A stretch of 64,000 nucleotides of DNA from Spongisporangium articulatum. GTDB taxonomy: Bacteria; Actinomycetota; Actinomycetes; Actinomycetales; Kineosporiaceae. The stretch lies in assembly GCF_044465595.1 (NCBI RefSeq), contig NZ_JBITLV010000003.1, positions 124,001-188,000 of the forward strand, read 5' to 3'. The translations under genes were made by a program, and so were the position numbers. Positions 56,546 through 64,000 of this stretch are shown piece by piece; the first letter of the stretch is position 1; each line of letters begins with the position of its first letter. The notes beneath the pieces were generated by a model that saw only the letters and a program-made list of their open reading frames with translations, was not told the DNA's origin and searched no databases.

Positions 56546-59104
56546 CTACTCCTCCAGCGCCGCCGCGATCACCGCGGCGGTGGCGGCGACGTACGGTTCG
56601 CGCAGCACCGACAGGTGATCACCCGCCACCTCGGCCAACCGCCACGGACCGGTCAGGAACCGCCCCCACGCCGAACGCTCCACCTTCTGCGGGGACTCGG
56701 CCACGAGGACGACGGTCGGCCCGGCGTAGGGCCGCCCCCGGTACCGGCGGTGCAGCACACCCGACAGCCGGTAGAACCGCCAGTACTGCTCGTCGGGTGC
56801 CCCGCGCAGGCCGGTCAGGGGCAGGCCGAGTGCGTCCTTCCAGGTCAGCGTCCCGTCCGGGACGAACAGCGCCGGGTCGGGCGGGAAGGAGTCGATCACC
56901 ACGAGCATCGACACCTCCTCGCCCGCCCGGGTCAACTGCTGCGCCATCTCGTAGGCGACGAGCCCACCGAACGAGTGCCCGGCCAGCCGGTACGGCCCGT
57001 GCGGCTGGACCCGGCGCAGCTCGCGCACGTTACGCCGGGCGATCGCCGCCACGGACCAGTCGGGGACCGCCCGCCGTTCCAGCCCGCGGGCCTGCAGCGC
57101 GTACACCGGCTGGTCCGGACCCAGCGCACGGGCCAGCGCCATGAAGGTCAGCCCCAGCCCACCCCCACCGGCCGCGACGAACAGCGGTGGCCGCGAGCCG
57201 GCCGGCTGGACCGGGACGAGCACGTCGGCGCCCGGCTCCGGGCGGCGACGCAGCCGGGCCGCGAACTGCCGCACCGTGGGAGCCTGCGCCAGCAGGTTGC
57301 CGGTCACCGTCCCCCGGTCGACGCCGACCCGGTCCGCCAGCGTCGCGACCAGCGCCTCGGCGGCCAGCGAGTCACCGCCCAGCTCGAAGAAGTCGTCGTC
57401 GAGCCCGAGGTCGTCGAGCCCGAGCGCCGCGGCGAAGGCGTCGGCGACCACCCGTTCCCAGTCACTGACGTCGGTGCCGTCGCTGCCGTCGCTGCGCCCG
57501 GGGCTCACAGGCGGCGGGTCGGGCAGCGCGGACCGGTCGAGTTTGCCGCGTTCGGTGCGCGGCAACGCCTCCAGGAACACCACCGTGGCCGGAACCATGT
57601 ACGCGGGCAGGGTCTCCCGCAGCCGGGCCCGGACCGTCGCCGCGTTCAGCACGGCGCCGGGGCGGGCCACCACGTAGGCGACCAGCCGCATCGCGCCCAG
57701 CGCGTCGGGCCGGCCCAGGACCAGCGCCTCCCGCACGTCGGGCATCGCGAAGAGCACCGCATCGACCTCACCGGGTTCCACGAGGTACCCGCGGACCTTC
57801 ACGCTGTGGTCCCGGCGGCCGAGCAGCACGAGCCGGCCGGCGTCGTCCCAGCGCGCCAGGTCGCTGCTGCGGAAGCTGCGCAGGCCCTCGGACCGGCCGA
57901 AGGCCGACCGGGTGGCCGCCGCGTCGCCGGCGTAACCGTCGGCGAGGTGCTCCCGCCGGACGACGACCGTCCCGCTCACGCCCGCGGGCACCTCGTCGCC
58001 GTGGTCGTCGACCAGGACCACCCGCGTCGTCCCGACGGGGGTCCCGACCGGCACGGGCCCCTCCGGGGTCGGGTCCTGCGGCCCGATCACGTACTGCGCG
58101 ATCAGGCCCGTCTCGGACGAGCCGTACCGGTTGTAGAAGGTGCACCCCGCCGGCAGCACGGCCCGGGCCGCGGCCAGGTCCCGCCCGTGCACGACCTCGC
58201 CGGCCGTGGTCAGCGAGCGGACCGTGGTCAGCTGAGCCGGGTCGGGACGGGCCTCGACCAGCCCGCGCAGGATGGCCGGGCTGGCGTGCACGACCGTGGC
58301 CCGGTGGGCGGCCAGGAACTCCGGCAGGCCGGCGAGCCCGGACTCGCGGACGTCGTACAGCGCCAGCGTCGCGCCCACGAGCGGACCGGCGACCGTCGCC
58401 ATCAGCCCCGCGTGGAAGGCCATCGGCAGGGTGTGGGCCACCACGTCGTCGGCGTCGTAGCAGCCGCCGGCCGTCGAGTTCGCCCAGGCGTCCCCGACCA
58501 GCTGCCGGTGCGCGGTGACGACCACCTTCGGGCGTCCGGTCGAGCCGGAGGTGAACGACAGGACGGCGGGCGCGGCCGGGTCGGGCGGGTCGGTGAACAG
58601 CCCCTCGGGGTTCGGGCGGGCCTCCGCCGCCTCATCGGGCCTGACGACGAGCACGTGCTCGACCACCTCGGCCGCGACCCCGGCGTGGCCCGGGTCGCTC
58701 AGGACGTACCGGACGGCGACCCGCTCCGCGAGGCCGCGCAGCCTCGCCGCCGGGGTGCGGGCGTCGAGCACGAGCAGGGGGTGCCCCGAGGCCAGGACAC
58801 CGAGGACCGCGGCGACCGCCCCGGCGTGGTGCCCGAACAGCACGCCCACGGGCTCGCCGGGCCTCCGGCCGCCCGGCCCGTCGTCCAGCGCCTCGGCCAC
58901 CCGGGCGCGCACGTGCGCGGCGACCGTCGCCAGCTCCCGGTACGAGAGCCGCCGGTCGGCGTCGCACACCGCGAGCGCCTCCGGCTGGGCGGCCACGACC
59001 GCCCGCAGCCGGGCCAGGACGCCGTCGTTCACGTCGGAGGACGCCAGCGGACGGATCACCCGAACGGGTGCCCGTCCCACGGCCCCCGGGCTCACGACCG
59101 ACAT
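56546..59104 (-). CDS. A-T-TE tridomain NRPS-like enzyme 2
   Basis: An 852-residue paralogue of the enzyme ending at 51760, collinear along the whole length. A domain: A3 FTSGSTGRPK, A5 YNRYGSSETGLIAQY, A8 RRDHSVKVRGYLVEPGEVD, A10 PRTERGKLDRS. The Asp235-equivalent is His (MAFHAGLM) instead of Asn in the paralogue, so the two pockets probably accept different acids. The carrier motif is FFELGGDSLAAEAL. The TE has GHSFGGLVAYEM, Asp in VIDSFPPDP and His in AGDHLSVLREP. ATG 59104 matches the paralogue's N-terminal length. It is convergent with the griI-like gene and divergent from the M13 peptidase. Confidence 0.9.
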   Translation of the reverse strand: MSVVSPGAVGRAPVRVIRPLASSDVNDGVLARLRAVVAAQPEALAVCDADRRLSYRELATVAAHVRARVAEALDDGPGGRRPGEPVGVLFGHHAGAVAAVLGVLASGHPLLVLDARTPAARLRGLAERVAVRYVLSDPGHAGVAAEVVEHVLVVRPDEAAEARPNPEGLFTDPPDPAAPAVLSFTSGSTGRPKVVVTAHRQLVGDAWANSTAGGCYDADDVVAHTLPMAFHAGLMATVAGPLVGATLALYDVRESGLAGLPEFLAAHRATVVHASPAILRGLVEARPDPAQLTTVRSLTTAGEVVHGRDLAAARAVLPAGCTFYNRYGSSETGLIAQYVIGPQDPTPEGPVPVGTPVGTTRVVLVDDHGDEVPAGVSGTVVVRREHLADGYAGDAAATRSAFGRSEGLRSFRSSDLARWDDAGRLVLLGRRDHSVKVRGYLVEPGEVDAVLFAMPDVREALVLGRPDALGAMRLVAYVVARPGAVLNAATVRARLRETLPAYMVPATVVFLEALPRTERGKLDRSALPDPPPVSPGRSDGSDGTDVSDWERVVADAFAAALGLDDLGLDDDFFELGGDSLAAEALVATLADRVGVDRGTVTGNLLAQAPTVRQFAARLRRRPEPGADVLVPVQPAGSRPPLFVAAGGGGLGLTFMALARALGPDQPVYALQARGLERRAVPDWSVAAIARRNVRELRRVQPHGPYRLAGHSFGGLVAYEMAQQLTRAGEEVSMLVVIDSFPPDPALFVPDGTLTWKDALGLPLTGLRGAPDEQYWRFYRLSGVLHRRYRGRPYAGPTVVLVAESPQKVERSAWGRFLTGPWRLAEVAGDHLSVLREPYVAATAAVIAAALEE

Positions 59105-59219
59105 GAACCCGAGTGTCCCCGGGCGTGGCCCGGCGCGGGCCCGGTCGCCCACCCCGTCACCCGGGCGGTGGGGGGTCGAACAGGCATACTTGGACACCAG
59201 GACCAGCAGAAGGAGACCG

Positions 59220-61172
59220 ATGAAGTCGGGGATCGATAGCGCGTACGTGCTGGACGGCGTCCGGCCGCAGGACGACCTCTTCCGGCACGTGAACGGCCGA
59301 TGGCTGGACGAGTTCGCGATCCCCGACGACCGCGCCTCGCACGGCACGTTCTACGCGCTGCGCGACGCGGCCGAGGAGCAGCTGAAGAAGATCGCCGAGG
59401 CCGCCGCCATCCACGCGCTGGAGGGCGAGGGCGCCCGCAAGGTCGGCGACCTGTACGCCTCCTTCCTCGACGAGGAGGGGATCGAGGCCCGCGGCATCAC
59501 CCCGATCGCCGAGGACCTGGCCGCCGTGGACGCCGTCACCGACCGGGCCGGGCTGGTGCGGCTGTTCGGTGAGCTCGACCGGGCCGGCAGCGGCGCGCCG
59601 TTCGGCTTCTTCGTCAACAACGACGCCAAGCAGTCCGACACCTACGTGGTGTACGTCGGGCAGGGCGGGCTGAGCCTGCCCGACGAGTCCTACTACCGGG
59701 ACGAGCAGCACGCGCAGGTGCGGGAGAAGTTCCTGGGCCACGTCGAGCGCATGCTCACCCTCGCGGGCCGTCCCGACCCGGCCGGGAGCGCGCAGCGCAT
59801 CCTGGCGCTGGAGACGAAGATCGCGAGCCACCATTGGGACCGGGTGACCAACCGCGACGCCAACAAGACCTACACCAAGCTGACCGGGGCCGAACTCGCC
59901 GCGCTGACCCCCGACTTCGACTGGTCGGCCTGGGCCGGTGCGCTGGGCGCCCCCGACGGCGCCTTCGACGAGGTCGTCGTCCGGCAGCCGCCGTTCTTCG
60001 AGGGCCTGTCGCAGCTGCTCGCGCAGGAACCCCTGGAGGACTGGAAGACCTGGCTGGCCTGGCGGCAGGTGACCGGGGCCGCGTCGCTGCTGTCGGACGC
60101 CTTCGTGCAGGAGAACTTCGACTTCTACGGCCGCACCCTGACCGGCGCCCCGCAGCTGCGCGACCGGTGGAAGCGCGCGCTGGGCATGGTCGAGGGCGCC
60201 CTCGGCGAGGAGCTCGGGAAGCTCTACGTGGAACGGCACTTCTCCCCCGCCGCCAAGGAGCGGATGCAGGAGCTGGTGGCCAACCTGGTCGAGGCCTACC
60301 GGCAGAGCATCTCGGAGCTGGAGTGGATGGGCCCCGACACCCGGCAACGGGCCCTGACGAAGCTGGCCGCGTTCACCCCGAAGATCGCCTACCCCGACGA
60401 GTTCCGCGACTACTCGGCGCTCGAGATCGACCGCCACGACCTGGTCGGGAACGCCCGGCGCGCAGCGGAGTTCGAGCTGAACCGCGACTTCGGCAAGCTC
60501 GGCGGGCCGATCGATCGCAACGAGTGGTTCATGACCCCGCAGACGATCAACGCCTACTACAACCCGGTGCAGAACGAGATCGTCTTCCCGGCCGCCATCC
60601 TGCAGCCGCCGTTCTTCGACATCGACGCCGACGACGCGGTCAACTACGGCGCGATCGGGGCGGTGATCGGGCACGAGATCGGGCACGGGTTCGACGACCA
60701 GGGCTCGAAGTACGACGGCGACGGCAACCTCGTCGACTGGTGGACGGACGACGACCGGGCCGAGTTCGAGAAGCGCACCAGCTCGCTGATCACCCAGTAC
60801 GACGCGCTGGAGCCGCGGCAGACGCCGGGCCAGCACGTGAACGGGGAGCTGACCATCGGCGAGAACATCGGCGACCTGGGCGGGCTGTCGATCGCCTACG
60901 CGGCCTACCGGATCGCCCTGGACGGGGCCCGGCCCCCGCAGCTCGACGGGATGACCGGCGACCAGCGCTTCTTCTGGGCGTGGGCGCAGGCGTGGCGGGG
61001 CAAGTCGCGCGACGAGGAGGTCAAGCGCCGGCTGACGCTCGACCCGCACTCGCCCGAGGAGTTCCGCTGCAACGCGGTGGTCCGCAACATCGACGCCTTC
61101 CACGCGGCGTTCGACGTGACGCCGGGCGACGCGCTGTGGCTGGACGAGGCCGACCGGGTGCGCATTTGGTAG
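59220..61172 (+). CDS. M13-family zinc metallopeptidase (neprilysin-like)
   Basis: A 650-residue M13 peptidase (PepO/neprilysin family). Zinc ligands are in AVIGHEIGHGFDDQG (HExxH, ~residue 484) and GENIGDLGGLSIAY (ExxxD, ~547); the substrate-binding N-A-Y-Y-N motif is in TINAYYNPVQNEIVFPA. The C-terminus ends DEADRVRIW, the usual x-x-R-x-W. No signal peptide is seen, so it is cytosolic. ATG 59220 follows AAGGAGACC. It could be unrelated to the adjacent biosynthetic locus. Confidence 0.95.
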   Translation: MKSGIDSAYVLDGVRPQDDLFRHVNGRWLDEFAIPDDRASHGTFYALRDAAEEQLKKIAEAAAIHALEGEGARKVGDLYASFLDEEGIEARGITPIAEDLAAVDAVTDRAGLVRLFGELDRAGSGAPFGFFVNNDAKQSDTYVVYVGQGGLSLPDESYYRDEQHAQVREKFLGHVERMLTLAGRPDPAGSAQRILALETKIASHHWDRVTNRDANKTYTKLTGAELAALTPDFDWSAWAGALGAPDGAFDEVVVRQPPFFEGLSQLLAQEPLEDWKTWLAWRQVTGAASLLSDAFVQENFDFYGRTLTGAPQLRDRWKRALGMVEGALGEELGKLYVERHFSPAAKERMQELVANLVEAYRQSISELEWMGPDTRQRALTKLAAFTPKIAYPDEFRDYSALEIDRHDLVGNARRAAEFELNRDFGKLGGPIDRNEWFMTPQTINAYYNPVQNEIVFPAAILQPPFFDIDADDAVNYGAIGAVIGHEIGHGFDDQGSKYDGDGNLVDWWTDDDRAEFEKRTSSLITQYDALEPRQTPGQHVNGELTIGENIGDLGGLSIAYAAYRIALDGARPPQLDGMTGDQRFFWAWAQAWRGKSRDEEVKRRLTLDPHSPEEFRCNAVVRNIDAFHAAFDVTPGDALWLDEADRVRIW

Positions 61173-61179
61173 ACGGACC

Positions 61180-61836
61180 GTGGTAGGTGCCGCCCCCTGG
61201 CTCACCGTCGAGGAGTTGACCCGGGTCGCCTTCGAGCGGTCCGCAGTGGTGATGCTGAACGAGGCCCGGGCGGGGGCGCGGTACTGCCCACGCACCCGTC
61301 GGGTCGGCGTCGCGATGGTCCGGGCCGCCCACGCGCTCGGCGTCCGCCGGCTGGCCGTCGAGTCCATCACCGACGACGAGTTGCCCCGCGCCGCCAAGGA
61401 TCTCGGCTGGAGTGTGCACCCCTACGAGATCGTCGCCGACTGGGACCGGATGACCCGCGAGGAGGCCGGCAGCACCGAGTTCGGGCAGCGGCGGGAGCTG
61501 GCCCAGGCCCAGAACCTGGCGGCGGTCGCCGACGGCGGCCACCGGGTCCTGGTCTGGTGCGGCAACGGGCACGGCGGGAAGGACCGGACGGACGACTGGT
61601 CGCCGATGGGGTGGCACTTCCCCCGGGTCAGCGGCGTGGCCACCTTCTCCATCGACCAGACGCTGACCGTGGACTGGCCCGACCGCGGTGAGGCCCGGCC
61701 CGGCCTCGCCCGCGAGCTGAGCGGCGTCCTGGCCCCGTTCGGCGGCACGGCCGCCATCCTCCGGGAGGACATGACCGAGGACCCGGGCGCCTTCTACGAC
61801 GCCTACGTCGTCTCGACGGACAACGCCTTCACCTGA
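61180..61836 (+). CDS. Unrecognised 218-residue protein
   Basis: I do not recognise the family. The N-terminal segment VVMLNEARAGARYCPRTRR followed by a helix and RRLAVESITDDELPRAA vaguely resembles the VxLGEaHxxxxhR...LAlE pattern of EreA/ChaN-like hydrolases, but His is missing from the first motif. Mid-protein there is GHRVLVWCGNGHGGKDRTDDW, which looks like a loop with functional residues. No signal or membrane helix is seen. GTG 61180 is 7 nt after the M13 stop, so it is probably cotranscribed with the peptidase. It precedes the exporter operon. Confidence 0.6.
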   Translation: MVGAAPWLTVEELTRVAFERSAVVMLNEARAGARYCPRTRRVGVAMVRAAHALGVRRLAVESITDDELPRAAKDLGWSVHPYEIVADWDRMTREEAGSTEFGQRRELAQAQNLAAVADGGHRVLVWCGNGHGGKDRTDDWSPMGWHFPRVSGVATFSIDQTLTVDWPDRGEARPGLARELSGVLAPFGGTAAILREDMTEDPGAFYDAYVVSTDNAFT

Positions 61837-61839
61837 CGC

Positions 61840-61871
61840 TTGACCTTGACGCAGGGTCAACCCCCGACCCT
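61840..61871 (+). promoter_or_regulatory. MerR-type promoter/operator of exporter operon
   Basis: TTGACC (61840-61845) and GGTCAA (61855-61860) form a perfect 6-bp dyad with a 9-bp gap. TTGACC can serve as -35 with GACCCT (61866-61871) as -10, a 20-bp spacer. An over-long spacer containing a dyad is the hallmark of MerR-activated promoters. The MerR gene at 63599 is the likely regulator. Confidence 0.55.
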
Positions 61872-61877
61872 GCTCGC

Positions 61878-62806
<929 letters not shown>

Positions 62807-62810
<4 letters not shown>

Positions 62811-63568
62811 GAGACAGCCTGACCATGTTCCGCAGGCAGCTGCTGCACATGCGCCGCTACCCGTCGCTGACGATCATGCTTCTGGCCCAACCGGTCCTGT
62901 TCCTGCTGCTGTTCGTCTACGTGCTGGGCGGCAGCCTCGGCGCGAGCCTGGGCGGCGGCCGGTCGCAGTACCTGATCTACATCGTCCCGGCGATCCTCGT
63001 GATCGCCGTGGCGAGCGTCGCGCTGGGGACGGCGGTCTCGATCGCGACGGACATGACCGGCGGGGTGATCGCCCGGTTCCGGACCATGGCCATCGCCCGG
63101 GCCTCGGTGCTCACCGGGCACGTGCTCGGTGCGATGGCGCAGACGGCGCTCGCCGTCGCGGTCAGCGCGCTCGTGGCCGTCGCCCTCGGCTACCGGTCGT
63201 CGGCCGGGGTTCCGGACTGGCTCGTGACCGTCTGTGTGCTGGGCGCTTTCGGGTTCGCGCTGACCTGGTTGACGGTGGCGCTCGGCCTGGCCGCCGACAG
63301 TGTGGAGACGGCCAGCAACACGCCCATGTTCCTGGTCTTCCTGCCGTTCCTGGGCAGTGGCTTCGTGCCCACCGACTCGATGCCGGCCGGGCTGCGCTGG
63401 TTCGCCGAGTACCAGCCGTTCACCCCGGTGATGGAAGCGGTGCGTGGATCGTTGGCGGGCGCAGTCGAGGCGTCCGACGTCTGGCTCGCGCTCGGCTGGT
63501 CCACCGGGATCGCGGCGCTCGGATACCTGTGGGCGCGGCGCCTCTACCGGTCCCGTGTGGTCGGCTGA
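62807..63568 (+). CDS. ABC-2 type permease, DrrB-like
   Basis: A 253-residue membrane protein with six helices (SLTIMLLAQPVLFLLLFVYV ... AALGYLWARRLYRSR). LIYIVPAILVIAVASVALG and FLPFLGSGFVPTDSMPAGLRWFAEYQP are typical ABC-2/DrrB segments. ATG 62807 overlaps the ATPase stop (ATGA). It forms the exporter channel with the preceding ATPase. Confidence 0.93.
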
Positions 63569-63598
63569 GCCGGCCGCCCGGCCGATTACCGTCGTCCC

Positions 63599-64000
63599 GT
63601 GATCACGATCAGCCAGCTGGCGGCGTTCGCCGGAGTCACCGTGCGGGCCGTGCGGCACTACCACGCGCGCGGCCTGCTGCCGGAGCCCGAAAGGGACCCC
63701 AGCGGCTACCGACGCTACGACGCGCAGGCCGTCGTCGACCTGATCCGGATCCGGACCCTGGCCGAGGCCGGTGTCCCCCTGGCGCGGGTGAAGGACCTGC
63801 TGGCCGCCGACGACGCCCACTTCACCGCCGCGCTGGCCGAGATCGACGGCGATCTGCGGCAGCGGATCCGGCAGCTCCAGAAGCACCGACGCAGCGTGGC
63901 GCTGCTTGCGTCGGGCGAGACCCTGGGGCTGCCGGAGGCTGTCGTCGGCTACCTCGAGCTGCTGCGCGGGATCGGGGTCAGCGAGCGAACTGTGGAGATG
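63599..64000 (+). CDS. MerR-family transcriptional regulator (partial, C-terminus beyond right edge)
   Basis: The first 134 residues lie in the window. The N-terminal winged helix VITISQLAAFAGVTVRAVRHYHARGLLPEPERD...GYRRYDAQAVVDLIRI is the MerR DNA-binding domain, followed by the dimerisation helix (LAEIDGDLRQRIRQLQKHR). The effector domain is cut off. GTG 63599 follows TACCGT (63587-63592) by 6 nt. It is 30 bp downstream of the exporter genes and probably activates them through the dyad at 61840-61860. Confidence 0.9.
   Translation, partial: MITISQLAAFAGVTVRAVRHYHARGLLPEPERDPSGYRRYDAQAVVDLIRIRTLAEAGVPLARVKDLLAADDAHFTAALAEIDGDLRQRIRQLQKHRRSVALLASGETLGLPEAVVGYLELLRGIGVSERTVEM

Overview
This is high-GC actinobacterial chromosome. 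GC is high throughout, GTG starts are frequent, and adjacent genes often overlap by 4 nt (ATGA/GTGA). Supporting signs are an actinobacterial-type LexA box, HspR/HAIR boxes, DosR-like boxes, a SipW/TasA-type export operon and several luciferase-like (LLM) oxidoreductases. I cannot fix the genus; a chemotaxis-bearing group such as Kineosporiales, Geodermatophilales or Frankiales relatives is plausible but unproven. I saw no rRNA, tRNA, CRISPR array or insertion sequence. No gene-free stretch exceeds 300 bases; the longest gaps (7701-7954, 54322-54533) are divergent promoter regions.

Layout. 1-2.9 kb: aldehyde dehydrogenase (cut by the left edge), then three genes that look like a DosR-type dormancy set (PPOX-fold protein, universal stress protein, RafH-like hibernation factor), each preceded by a GGGACTT-type box. 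2.9-11 kb: a divergent sugar locus, with GH3, LacI regulator and GH1 on minus and a binding protein plus two permeases on plus. 11-16.8 kb: a DUF559/AbiEi-type protein flanked by two hairpin repeats, an Na+/H+ antiporter, a chimeric EAL remnant, a RibD/DHFR-fold reductase, an LLM oxidoreductase and an enoyl-CoA hydratase. 16.8-21.7 kb: a surface locus with an RCC1 propeller protein, a SipW-like signal peptidase, a TasA-like protein and a divergent stalked wall protein. 21.7-25.8 kb: diguanylate cyclase, AarF/UbiB kinase, P450. 25.8-36.1 kb: a chemosensory operon (mcp-cheW-R-D-B-MCP-like-cheY-STAS-cheA) behind a PilZ gene, with tandem DosR-like palindromes upstream. 36.1-51.7 kb: EamA transporter, GGDEF-EAL protein, LLM-hemerythrin fusion, MFS transporter, Hsp20, G6PDH, LigD-type polymerase, short YidC, SOS-controlled AlkB, CASTOR/POLLUX channel and phosphofructokinase.

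51.7-59.1 kb holds the most striking locus. A GriH/GriI-type pair (3-dehydroquinate synthase II plus DhnA-type aldolase), the known route to 3-amino-4-hydroxybenzoate, is bracketed by two paralogous adenylation-thiolation-thioesterase (A-T-TE) enzymes. Their adenylation pockets lack the aspartate that binds alpha-amino groups. This looks like a small aryl-acid natural-product cluster. It is followed by an M13 peptidase, an unrecognised protein and a DrrAB-like exporter with a MerR-type promoter and a MerR regulator that runs off the right edge.

Regulation visible in sequence. At least 15 genes start 6-8 nt downstream of a TANNNT -10 box, the signature of leaderless transcripts; I used this to choose several starts. 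Other signals are DosR-like boxes (four promoters), a LexA box (alkB), HAIR boxes (hsp20), a MerR dyad in a 20-bp spacer (exporter) and candidate LacI operators (sugar locus).
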